From: Patiria pectinifera | Lineage: Eukaryota > Echinodermata > Asteroidea > Valvatida > Asterinidae | Length of the DNA: 64,000 nucleotides | Direction of reading: 5' to 3' | Assembly (NCBI GenBank): GCA_029964075.1 | Contig: CM057142.1 | Location: 2,681,770-2,745,769 of the forward strand | Part shown: positions 22,752 through 33,360 of the stretch, in pieces | Layout: every line of letters begins with the position of its first letter | Numbering within the stretch: the first letter of the stretch is position 1 | Position numbers and translations under genes: made by a program | The notes under the pieces: generated by a model | Seen by the model: only the letters and a program-made list of their open reading frames with translations | Database searches by the model: none | What the model was told of the DNA's origin: nothing

Positions 22752-25700
22752 ATGGCAGAGTCCGAACTTCCATTCGCTGCTAAATATGCCAGGCATGACA
22801 GTTATACATGCAGAGCTCACGACTGCTGTGAATTTATATACCAAGATGATCTCTGTCTGTCTGCAACGGCGCAGGTGAGGGAACACGATTTTTTTTTAAA
22901 ATTAATTAATTTTCTGGTGTGGTTTAAGGTGTCCATGCCTGAACGTGTGCACATCGCTCTTATCTAATTAGCCATGGAGGAACTGGAAAAATTGTTGCAA
23001 CCTGACGCCACTTGTTTTGTTCATATATCATCTTAATGAAGTTCATTCATTGCAAAAAGAACGATAAGACATGAATCTGGGAAAACATTTCCAATTGTGT
23101 TAGGAAATACTTTCAAATGGCTCTCCATAGGCGTCAGGTTGCAACAGGAATTTATTCATCCATGTGATGTATATCTGTATATCTGTATCATAGTCGGCAA
23201 ACTGGCAAAGCATCCAAGGGGAACCATCACACCAACTTAGAGAGAAGACAATGAGAAGAAATAATTCACATAAGTGACCCAGGCGGGAATCGAACCCGGG
23301 TCACTGATAACTTTTATAAGCCAGACTTGTTTGTGCCAAGCAATTTTTGTGCTTAGCAGCGCCGTAAAATTGCGCCCAGCTGCAGCAGGCATATGTACGT
23401 TTCGAATAAACCATTTCTCAAAATGGCGAAATTGCGGCACATATTTCGCACGAGCGGCGCGCGGCACAGTCACATACGTGAATTTGACGCCAAAAGACCG
23501 GAGCATTGAAACCAAAACATTGCCGTCATGGCCCAAGAAATCGGAAGGAATTACCATTCCGGTCAGAGTATGCCAAAAGCAACAGAGCCGTGTCGAATCC
23601 CACGGATGTCATTCATCATGGTCGACCGGTCATCGTGGTGCACAGGGACATGCACTTTAACATTATATTCTCCCAAGTCCCAACTAACTTATTAATTTGT
23701 CGGTGACCTTCAGACCAATTCAGTTTAATTGGTTCTGAATACCTCAATGAACATTCTGTGCAAATCTTGTAAAAGTCAGAAAACATCCAGGCCCATGCTA
23801 AACGCCAAGTAGGCCGTGCGCGAAAGCCTGTAACGCGCAATCTCGTCTTAAAGATATAGTCCATCATTAATTTGTGCATTTTGTTCGTTTGAAGCAACAA
23901 AAGTGTTCAAAATCTAAAGAAGGGTACTGAACAACTAACCTGATGAAGTTTCAGCTCAGCTTCAGCTGTATATTCCGAGAAAAACAGCATTCTGGGATCT
24001 TAATTTCAGCGTCCGAGACACGTTCTCACTGAGCCGATTGCAGCTTGGCGATGTCGCGCACTGATCCGACGAATTATAGCAACCGCGCGCTCGTGTGCGT
24101 CGTGTCAACGCTTGCGCGCGCTTCGCCGAATAAAAAAAACCGAACTACTAACGGAAATTTAGAAATGGAGGGAAAAATAGTGTCACTTATTTACTTGAAA
24201 CTGACTGACTTGTGATTTACTTGTGATTGATTTGTGCTGTAAAGGGACGATAGAGGTACGTATAGAAATCCTTATAACGCCACGTCGAAATCTTATCATG
24301 CTCATGTTTGAAAGGATCGATTCTACCAAAAAGAAACTTTAAGCAAATAATGAATTTTTAAACTCATGCCGATTTCCTATCTACTTGTTGTGTCAAATTT
24401 GACAACAATTGAACTTAAAACATAGAAATTATGGTAAAAATATTATTTTTGACCAAAAAAGGTGGAAAAAATGTCGCCATGAGGCTAATTATGCAATTTG
24501 GGCCAATGTGAAAAACGGTTAACAACCAGATTCAGATTCAATACTATCGAATTAGTAAAGTTTACCTTATTGCAAATTGACATCAGAAAGGTAAGACGAA
24601 CCTCAACTTCCAGACCTGATACGGAATTTAGCCCATGGCCTAAAGGGGTCAGGAGTCCAAAAGTTTTTTGTCAGGAAATTGGACATCGGGATTATAACGG
24701 ATACATTTTTGTTTTCTTTTTAATACATTTGTAGTATCCATTGGGAGGCGTGGGGAACAACTGGTATCACTTTGACTGTTTCTGGAAGGTGGTGGGAGGC
24801 GAGGTGAAATCTACTGATGATATAGGTAAGACCTATAGGGTAGACTTGGCCCAAGTCTGGGTTGCGCTCAGTCTGTGCCTATAGTAAATCCACGTAAATT
24901 GGCACCTGACAATAAAGCGCTTCAATTTTTCGATAAAATAACACCACAGGCATGTGTGTACGTGCATAGTTGTTTATTTTCTAAAATTCAAACCAGTGAA
25001 AAGCTATTGGCGTAATCGCTTCATCATGATCGAATATTCAAATTGGTATATCCTGGACTTAAGTCCAATTTGTAGCACTAGACAACAGAAACAAACTACC
25101 ATGTAAAAAGTTCTTCCATAAAGAGGACATTTCAAATTACCGCTCGATGCATCAATTTTTTTTTTAATTTTGGCCACAGAGTTTCACACTAGACACTTCT
25201 GGGGATTGATGCAGGGTTGAAAACATGCACATTTCACACTTAAGAATGTTCAACCCTGCACCAATCCTGAGATTGATTTCACCCTGGTTTGAACACAACC
25301 CTGCTCCAGACCAGGGTTGAGAGCTTCACCCTGAATTCAAGCTCTCGCCTTGATTCAAAACAGTAGTAAACCGAGCAAAATAAGCTCGGTTTGGACGAAA
25401 CAAGTGTGAAACGATGCGGGGTTGAAAAAAATCAACCCGGGGCGGCACGGCGTGGCACTGGGTTTTCCAAGGGATGAGTTCAACCCGGGGTTGAGAGGCT
25501 CTCGTGTGAAAAGGCCTTAATGGCTCTAACCAAATTGTTTATTGCTATTTGCCTGTAGCCAACTTTGACGACCTGCGCTGGGATGATCAGGAGAAGATCA
25601 GAGGTTGTATCAGTACCGGCGGGACCACAAAGGACAAAGTAACCTTTCTACGAGCCTTTGACGTGGAGTACGCCAGGTCCAACAGAAGCAGCTGTCGTGG

Positions 25701-28700
25701 ATGTCGAAACAAAATTGACAAGGTAATTACTGAATACTGATGTGTCCATTGAATCTTTAGTCTGGTACGTTGTCATGCTAGTACAGGTTTGCCTCGGCAG
25801 AATTAAACAAATGCTTGCAGATTTGTAGGTTGTGGATGCCCACAAAAGTGACAAGTTAGAAAGAAACCTTACTTTGAATTAGTGTCTGTTCGTATTTTGT
25901 TATTTATTTTATTAATTTATTTGTTTTGTTGTTGGTACAGAACGATTACATTGACTACTGGTATGCCGATATGTCTCTTGTTGTTTCACAGTCTGAAATT
26001 GTCATGGTTTTTATCAACCCCCAGCTATCCTTGCACGTGCAAACTCAATCTTTTCATTAACCAGTTTGTGCCGGATGACGTGTATGCCTGTAAAGGCTGT
26101 TTGGTATTCGGAACGGATGACGGATAAACACGCAGGGGAAGAGGACGGAAATAGAGGATGAGGGTTTCAACCCGGTTAGCATTTGGTCGAGTGAAAAGTA
26201 TTCCCACGCCTTGTACCGTTCTTGTCCAAATAATCCCGGTGCAAACTGGTTACAAGAATTCACTGCCAACAAATTCTGATGGAGACACGCTCGCATGGGT
26301 GGTTATACACGTTTTGATTGCTGTCAAATGGGTGATGTGCCATGCTAGCTGTGTCAAATGCATGTAGTTAAAACATATACAAGAGGCTTGTTATTTTTGG
26401 TTTGTACGTGTATCCTACCAACATTGCAATTGTTTTATCAGTAATGCCTTGTAGTATACTTCTGTTTTGTTGGGTGCCTTCCTGAATTAACCTACTCCTA
26501 CGTGTCTTTTACTAAAGTACTGGACCAAGTCTGCCAAAATCCATCACTTGCCCTGCTTCACATAATGCTTCTGGACTAAATCCGCTGAAATCTACCACAA
26601 GACCACCATTACTAGAGGTGTATTTTGATGGACTTGGTACTCATGGCTTTCTTACCAAAATCCCCAAAATGGGGGGGAGTGGATTTTGATGGACTTGGGA
26701 AGGTAATAAGGATAAAGGAGTCGAGACTTGACTATCGTCAATTTGCAATCATATTTCAGGATAAGGTACGCGTCGGTTTTACTTGGTATGGTATAACGCC
26801 CGGAGGTGAAGCCTGTAGTAATGTTATGTGGTACCATCCAGACTGCTTTTTCATGCCGGGAGTCCTTGCTGAGGTTGGGTGGAAGGACGCGTATTCTGTC
26901 GAAATGATCTTCGGATTCGAGCAGCTGCAGCCGAAAGATCGGAAAACTTTGACAGAGAAGTTCCAAGCGTACGTCATTATATGCAGCAGTTTTGAGATTT
27001 AGATTGAAAAAGGACTGTGGGCTCCGTGGATAACTTTATACTCGGTGGTTTTATGCAAGGGCGTAGCCAGCAGGGGTGGGGGAGGGGGGAGTTAAGGGGA
27101 GTGTTTACCCCCCCCCCCCCCAATATTTTGCTTAGAATGCCCTTTTTCCATTCAAATGCCCTTTTTTGACCACTGCTTACCTCCCTCCATATTGTTTTTA
27201 AAGAGTGCCCTTTTTTAAGAAGTGCCCTTTTAAAAAAGAAGTGGTGCCCTTTCTGTGCTACATGTCCTTCCGGGCGCCTTTTTTTAATTTAACGCCTGTA
27301 ACGCCCTGAAAAGCACCATATAATGTCCGTTAGTGTGTATAATCGTCCGTTTTGAACACCGCCCCACTGGACAGATGGTACAAGCCCCCTCCGGTTTGAT
27401 TTTACGGAGGCCAAGTGTCCGGAGGGGAAAAAAACTTGTCTACATTTCACCACAGATGATGTGCAAGTGCCCTTTTAAAAATCCCCCCCTCCATAAACGA
27501 CCGTGCTACGCCACTGTTATGTTACAAAAAACAACAACAACTGTGCCATAGCTGTCAAATTTTACCGCGTTTAGATATGTCTGAAATGTCACTGTTCCTA
27601 AGATGAAGATTTTTTATGATTCATACAGAAAACAAAAGGCTAAAGTATCAGTTAATGAACCTGATGCTAAAAAAAGCCCAAAGGAGTCGACGAGGAAAAA
27701 GAAAAGCTCAAGGTGAGTTTGGTTAGAGATAACCACTAACCACATGCAGATGGGTTCAGACAAAATACATAGGCCATCAGCTTGAGGGTTTGGTCGGTAT
27801 CATATTTTTGGCAATGTATTTACCTCTGCGGTTGGAAAATAAGGTGAAAGCATTGAAGCGGTGGCAGCTTTTTGGGTGCTATCACTTAAAAAAATGGCGG
27901 CCAAAACATGCTAATACCATATACAAATAATCCGGTAAGAAATATATTGACGGCCACTTTGAAAACATTTATTTTATGATGATGACACCCAAAGAACTGC
28001 CACCGGTGACACTGCAAATTAAAATATCACACATTTCCCAAATCTAGATGTGCATACCTTGCCAAAAATCGCTACGAGCATTGCTCCTTTCGATCATTAG
28101 ATACCGGTCGCCTGGTCTTTGGACCGAAGCTGATAGCATAGTACTTCTGATTGCAATGTACCAATGTTGACGTCGAAAACATTGTTGCCACTTGTTGCTC
28201 AATGCTAGCAAAAAAAGCTCCCCTAAACACTTTTCAAAACTATTAGGAGAATAGAAGCAACAATATCTTGTGTTTGTTTCAAAGAGTATAACATTCGAAA
28301 AACATCATTTCAGCTTTAGTTTTATTCGTTTCATTGAATTTTGAGAAATGCTACATGCTTCGCACTGGATAAGGTGTTCACATGCTATTTTTTAGCGGTA
28401 TTCGTAACGGATAACGGATAAAAACACGCTACGATTGAGGCCGGAAATATCTGTCAGCGGCCCGCTTGCAGCGAGCAAAACCGATAATATGAGTGTGCAT
28501 GCCCGAGGGTAATGGCTTCAACCCGCCTGGCTTGAGGTTGAGTGAGAAATAATCCCGCGCTTCGTTCCGTTCTTGTCAAAATAATCCTGGCGCGAACTGA
28601 TTAAAGGAAACTATTCTGAGTTTTCTCTACATTGAATACAAGTTGCTCTCTCCAATTCAAGTTTTACCGCGTTTAAAAATGTCTAAAATATCACTGTTTT

Positions 28701-29621
28701 CAAGATTCAATTCAATTTCAATTTATTTATTCTCATCATGTAAAAACAAGATGAAGATTTATTTTTATGATTCATCAGGAAACAAAAGGCCAAAGAATCA
28801 GTTGATGAACCTGCTGCTAAAAAAAGCCCAAAGGAGTCGACGAGGAAAAAGAAAAGCTCAAGGTGAGTTTGGTCACAAATTACCACTTACCACATGCAGA
28901 TGAGTTCAGACGAAATTAACAGTATAGGCTATCAGCTTGGGGGTTTGGTCGGTATCAAATTAGGGGAATAATGCTCGTTGTGATTTTTGGCACGTGAACG
29001 GATGACGGATAAACACGCAACGATCTAGGCCGGAAATATATGTCAGCGACCTGCTTGCAGCGAACGAAGCCGGAAATTTTGACAGTGCATGCCCGGCCGA
29101 TGGTGATGGCTTCAACCATCTTGGCTTGAGGTGGAGCAAAAAGTAATCCTGCGCTTCATTCCGTTCTTGTCAAAATAATCCCGGCGTGAACTGATTTAAG
29201 GAAACTATTCTTTAAGAATAGAACCATTGGTATAAACTCGACGTTCCGGTCAGTATGCTCTGACCGTCTTCAGGAGTCGGTCTGAGCATACTGACCGGAA
29301 CGTCGAGTTTATACCTCTGGCTCTTTTCAGAACCATTCTCTTAGTTGAGAAATTATGCACACATGGTGTTTCCGCAAACCTTTCATTTTTTAGTATCTCC
29401 ACCATGCAAAACCTCAAATCTTACTTAGTTTTCTCTACATTGACTAAAGTTGCTTTCTCCATTTCAAGTTTTACCATGTATACAAATGTTTAAAATGTCA
29501 CTGTTCCTGAGATGAAGTTTTTTTATGATTCATATGCAGCAAGCGAAAGGCCAAACAATCAGTTGATGAACCTGATGCTAAAAAAACCAAAGTGGTCGAC
29601 GAGGAAAAAGAATAGCTCTAG
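22752..29621 (+). CDS. PARP1: PARP1-type poly(ADP-ribose) polymerase, 5' exons only
   Basis: The nuclear enzyme that senses DNA breaks and builds poly(ADP-ribose). Visible exons: 22752-22874, 24735-24825, 25559-25722, 26760-26968 and 27629-27712, with two further copies of the last at 28779-28862 and 29540-29621. The start is the ATG of MAESELPF, matching the MAES start of vertebrate PARP1. Zinc finger 1 spans exons 1-2, with WYHFDCFW supplying the His and Cys. Zinc finger 2 is canonical: CRGC, then WYHPDCFF. The loop FDDLRWDDQEKI matches the family. After exon 4 comes the lysine-rich linker where PARP1 carries its nuclear localisation signal. Zinc finger 3, BRCT, WGR and catalytic exons were not found downstream, so they lie beyond the window or the locus is a partial copy. 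Finger 1 reads TCRAHDCC in place of the usual CxxC. Confidence 0.88.
22875..24734. other. PARP1 intron 1
   Basis: Contains a tRNA-derived SINE remnant (about 23236-23330, minus strand). No exon-like segment besides the flanking ones was seen. Confidence 0.5.
23236..23330 (-). mobile_element. tRNA-like SINE fragment
   Basis: The minus strand reads GACCCGGGTTCGATTCCCGC, a perfect B box/T-arm, followed by GGGTCACTTATGTG. No anticodon or acceptor stem can be formed upstream, so it is a SINE remnant and not a tRNA gene. Confidence 0.55.
25178..25516. repeat. MITE-like element in PARP1 intron 2
   Basis: The left end GGCCACAGAGTTTCACAC and right end CTCGTGTGAAAAGGCC form an imperfect terminal inverted repeat. 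The interior repeats CAACCCTG/CAACCCGGG modules on both strands. It ends about 40 bp before exon 3. Class uncertain. Confidence 0.55.
26105..26265 (+). repeat. dispersed repeat (three copies inside PARP1)
   Basis: The block ACGGATGACGGATAAACACG ... CCGTTCTTGTCCAAATAATC recurs at 28405-28620 and 28994-29215. All copies share orientation and sit in introns of the same gene. The two downstream copies separate the duplicated linker exons. Confidence 0.7.
27058..27516. repeat. MITE-like element with GGCGTAGCC/GCTACGCC ends
   Basis: The ends GGCGTAGCC and GCTACGCC are inverted, and the interior carries G/C runs and multiple GTGCCCTTTT modules. A close relative lies at 55337-55862, sharing the GCACCATATAATGTCCGTTA-type and TTTTGAACACCGCCCC-type blocks. 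It lies between PARP1 exons 4 and 5. Confidence 0.65.
27772..28138. repeat. MITE with GGCCATCAGC ends, copy in PARP1
   Basis: Terminal inverted repeats GGCCATCAGCTTGAGGGTTT... and ...GGACCGAAGCTGATAGC, flanked by TA on both sides. Other copies: 29686-30038 (complete), 28926-28992 (truncated) and 47368-47636. A TA target suggests the Tc1/mariner-like group; no transposase is present. Confidence 0.7.
28779..28862 (+). CDS. PARP1: duplicated PARP1 linker exon, copy B
   Basis: 84 bp, the same length as copy A at 27629-27712 and differing from it at only a few bases. It has its own AG acceptor and GTGAGT donor. Being a multiple of three with the same phase, it can be spliced in after copy A or in place of it without breaking frame. 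It reads KQKAKESVDEPAAKKSPKE followed by a run of basic residues. The upstream 65 bp of intron are duplicated as well, but copy B has gained an AT-rich insertion at about 28709-28748. Confidence 0.75.
29235..29400. mobile_element. solo terminal unit of the Penelope-like element
   Basis: Two inverted copies of GTATAAACTCGACGTTCCGG face each other with almost nothing between. The right side continues with TCTCTTAGTTGAGAAATTAT, TGGTGTTTCCGCAAACC and AGTATCTCCACCATGCAAA, the flank seen at 51396-51500. So this is the terminal part of the 50.0-51.5 kb element without its coding region. Confidence 0.8.
29540..29621 (+). pseudogene. PARP1: duplicated PARP1 linker exon, copy C (frame-broken)
   Basis: 82 bp against 84 bp in copies A and B, so it shifts frame. 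In the phase used by copies A and B it reads KRKAKQSVDEPDAKKTKVVD and then reaches TAG within the exon. The KRK...KK spacing looks more like the known PARP1 bipartite nuclear signal than copies A or B do. Splice sites are intact (TGCAG acceptor, GTGAGT donor). Use of this exon would truncate the protein before zinc finger 3, so it is either decayed or an alternative terminator. Confidence 0.65.
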
Positions 29622-29685
29622 GTGAGTTTGTTTACAAATTACCACTTGCCACATGCAGATGAGTTCAGACGAATATAACAGTATA

Positions 29686-30038
29686 GGCCATCAGCTTGGG
29701 GGTTTGGTCGGTATCAAATGAGAGAAAAATGTTCGTTGTGATTTTTGGCAATGTACCGTATGCACCTCTGTAGTTGGAAAATATGTGAAAGCATTGCAGC
29801 GGTAGCAGCTTTTTTGGGTGCTAGCTCCTAAAAAAAAAATGGCGGCCAAAACATGCTAATACCACATAGAAATAATCCTGTAAGAAACATATTGACGGCC
29901 ATTTTGAGAAAAAAAAAAGTAATTAAAAGCACATTTTTCAACTCTAGATGTGCATACCTTGCCAAAAATGGCAACGAGTATTGCTCCTTTCGTTCATTTG
30001 ATACCCATGGCCCGGTCTTTGGACCGAAGCTAATAGCA
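29686..30038. repeat. MITE with GGCCATCAGC ends, second PARP1 copy
   Basis: Same family as 27772-28138, at the same distance downstream of a linker-exon copy and with the same right flank (GTACTTCTGATTGCAATGTA). This shows the element was present before the exon unit was duplicated. Confidence 0.7.
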
Positions 30039-30059
30039 TAGTACTTCTGATTGCAATGT

Positions 30060-31504
30060 ACCAGAACAAACATCAGTGTGCAAAACTTCTCTTAAAGCTT
30101 TCCGAAATTATTAAAGTTTTTTATCAACAAAACAATATTGACTGTCAAAGTTTAATTGATTATCTGGCCGCTTCTTGCTGGCACTGGTGTTTAGCTTGGC
30201 CAACTATTCACTGAGCAGTGTTTGGCATTTGAAGAATCTGAACTTCGAAGCAATGGCTCATCAAAGTGCCCGCTGTTTGTTCAGTGTATTACCATAAAAT
30301 AATAATGTTCAGGCAGTGTTGGACTTTCAGTTTTACAGGCCAAGAAACCAATATACTGTGTTTACGATAACACCCTTAACGTATGAAAGAAAACTATATT
30401 TCAAAAAAAAATGTCTATCAGTCTTTTATGATTACTTTATTTACTTTATGTAACTTAAACGGTAGCCTGTTGAATTACTTGGTTAAGATTAGAGTTATTT
30501 GACCAAGATTTGATTGGTCATATAGGCCTAAGCCCTAGGCTTCAATTCGACCCTCAATTACAAGCAAGGTACAAGCAAGAATTAACCTGTTTTTTTATTT
30601 ATTTAAACCTCCTGAGGTCTGAACATTTACAGACATTCAAAAAATCAATCCTCTTTCCCTGCCATGCCTTTTACACAGGCTGGTCACCAGCAGTCAGATC
30701 ATCAGTTCAAGCAATCACTGTTACTAGTCAAATTCAATCAAAAGACAATAGCAGGCAAGTTGTGGGCACAACTGGCTTATCAATTACCCCCAGTCAAATC
30801 ATAACTGCATCAAGTTACATAAACAGTCACAGCCAGTCAATTTTGCTTTATAACTGTCAGTCACTCGATTGATTTTGACTGAAAGAACAACTTAGCACAG
30901 AATGTATGTTTACATAGGAGGATTAACGAATAACGCACACAAACAACTTTCACAGGGACAAAACTTTCTTTTCAATATATACCTTATTTAAAGCTTTCGT
31001 AAACATGGCAATAAAAAGTTTGTGGTTAGAAATTTGGCCTGAAAAAATACTGATAGGTCGGGCTTTTACTGTAAGCACAAAAATAATTGTTGGGGTGTCT
31101 AATATCGACCTTTGCCGTTTACACTCGGAAGGGCACACTTTATTAACCCTTACCATGAAGATACAAAGGCGATAGAAAGTGAACATCTTCTTTCACCTGT
31201 AACTCTTGAACAAAGTAATCGATCTTGTTCATACAATGTAATCAGATAGACCATTAATTGATAAATATTTTTGTCGTGTACGTGAACTCACTTGACCTTT
31301 ACTTCCGGGTCTACCGGAAGGTCAGCGTTAGGTGAAATTAAATTACAGACAGAAGCCTCAAAATCAAAACGAACCACCTTTCTTCCAAACGGTTCACGTG
31401 ATGACGATAAAACCTAGATGGAACTTGAACCCTGGTCCGAAGATGTGAAAAATATTGTTGACGTCATCATGACGTCATCGGGTCACACGTTCAACACAAA
31501 TCGC
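30060..31504. other. no recognisable exon; dispersed repeat at 31200-31450
   Basis: 31200-31450 is an inverted relative of 63150-63420 (TGACCTTTACTTCCGGGTCT and neighbours). The remainder gives nothing that I recognise as PARP1 zinc finger 3 or another gene. Confidence 0.45.
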
Positions 31505-32190
31505 AATTAAATGTGACCATGCAGTAAATCCAAGATTAAGATTGATTTTGATCTTCTTAATCGCGTTGCTTTGACCGCCAGGTACTGTGATGATGAACTG
31601 AAGGTGTCACCAAAGACTCCAACACAAACCTGGCCTTGATGAAGTTCAAGAGCGACTCCATGTACAACTACAAAGGATTTGATATCAAGTATCGTTGTGA
31701 ATAAATCCACCACATCAGGCAAAACTTGGCTGGCAGTCAAGAGCGTTGATTCTAGTGTACAATTCGATTGAGAAAAACAGATACTCTAGATAGGAAAGAA
31801 TTAAGCTTTTAGTTTAGTGTCTAGTTGCTTTTAGTTTATTGTCTAGGTGCGAAGGGTTAATTAAGCACACTTTAATCGGCATCGCTAATATTAGAAGCGA
31901 GCAAAAAATGAGTCACAGTGACTCTATACTTTCAACTATACTTCTGATTCTGAACAGCGAAGGGAAAAATAGAGTTAATCTGTATGTAGACAACGTGTGG
32001 GGGACTGGAGGCAAGAGAAAAGCTTGGGGCAAATCCCCCGAGCGCCGCCACTTGGCACAGGTCCAAATAAAACTTAAAACTCTCTTTTTACATTGTAGTA
32101 TTACTTTTTGCGATGTTTTCACCCGGCGAATGGCCGCGATTCCAAACTTATACGTCCTATTAGAAAAAGAAGTTCCTTCCATTTCAAGTA
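31505..32190 (+). pseudogene. duplicated terminal astacin exon with intron and 3' flank
   Basis: A copy of 16290-16940 in the same orientation, 15 kb away. It includes the end of the last intron (TTGCTTTGACCGCCAG acceptor), the CUB-encoding exon from about 31582 to 31702 and the 3' flank. Because intron sequence is retained it arose by DNA duplication and not by retroposition. One A is missing from the GAACTGAAAGG stretch of the exon, so the CUB frame is broken, although the downstream YRC(E) and TAA are still visible. Confidence 0.88.
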
Positions 32191-32639
32191 CAGATTCTTC
32201 GGTCGAAAACTATGCAAGCCTTGTAAAGAAGTGATAAACTGCGTGAGTTTTAACAGAACAATGTATTAGAACATTAAGGGAAAACTAAATGTTTTTTGTT
32301 AGTGGAAGCGAATCTGGACCCATTTACTTCAATCTTGCTTAACCATTAAAAAAATGTATTCATCCGCTTCAATTTGAGCTGATGAAATAAATAATAGGCC
32401 CGGCCAATAAAATTGTGGAAGTATTGATTAATGAAATTGATAATAGCATTGCGGGATTTAGCATCTTAGCTTTGCCTGCTAACTATAGGTTCCCCGGCCA
32501 TTTTCACCAAGTTTTCATTAAATTTAACGCTTGGTTAAAGATAAAGATTTGTAATAAAACTTCAAAAACAAGTAAGAGGGCTTGGGCGGGCGATCGCACA
32601 ATACTAAAAATACAGTTACATGTATTGTTTAAAAAGATG

Positions 32640-33360
32640 CGTCTTCAAGACTTTCTTGAATGTTGTTAGAGAGTCGGCACTACGTATGAAATCCGACAAA
32701 TTGTTCCATAAGCTGGTGCTGCATGCTGAAATGCTCGTTGACCGTAGAAACCAGTGGATGCATGAGCAAGAGTAGCCAAGAGATTCCTTGATGTAGATCG
32801 TAGCTGACGCAGAGGCCTATACTCTTGCAGCAGATCTGCAATGCTTAACCTGCTGCCATTCCATACAGGCCCTTGTAGGTCAAGAGACGGTAGTTGTCTG
32901 AATGGGGTCCGCTAATAAGTCCGACGCCTCATAGGTCCGACGCCTCATAAATCCAACAAAATCGTATCCCCTAACCAAATAAAGGCCCATAAGTCCGACG
33001 CCTCATAGGTCCGACGCCTCATAAGTCCGACGCCTCATAGCTCCGACGCCTCATAGCTCCGACGCCTCGTAAGTCCGACAAATTAAACGTCTCGTTTTTC
33101 CGTTGTCGAACTTATGAGGCGTCGGACTTATGAGGCGTCGGACCTATGAGGCGGAATAAAATGTTATGCCTCATAAGTCCGACGCCTCATTACTCCGAAA
33201 TTTCGGACTTATGAGGCGTCGGACCTATGAGGCGTCGGACTTATGATACGGCCCCGTATGAATGGCAGCCAATGAAATGCTTGCGTAGTTGGTGAAATGT
33301 GTTGATAGCGAGGTGTGCGTGCAACAGGCCGGGCTGCACTGTTTTGTACACGCTGAAGCT
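32640..33360 (-). mobile_element. LINE C-terminal fragment, split by an insertion
   Basis: The minus strand reads FHWLPFR on one side of the 32904-33255 element and, on the other side, DLLQEYRPLRQLRSTSRN, then GFYGQRAFQHAAPAYG. HWLP and Y-x-P-x-R-x-LRS motifs are hallmarks of the C-terminal region of CR1/L2-like LINE ORF2. Frameshifts are present. Confidence 0.75.
32904..33255. mobile_element. palindromic-satellite MITE with 8-bp TSD, copy 2
   Basis: Built like 18925-19220 from GTCCGACGCCTCATA-type units, left-half forward and right-half reversed. It is bordered by GTCTGAAT (32896-32903) and GTATGAAT (33256-33263), a 7-of-8 match. It has landed inside the HWLP-encoding stretch of an older LINE; removing it with one target copy restores a continuous LINE reading at that site. 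Confidence 0.88.

Noticed and set aside
23274-23310. tRNA gene suggested by a perfect T-arm/B box
   Set aside because: No matching acceptor, D or anticodon stems; fits a SINE remnant.
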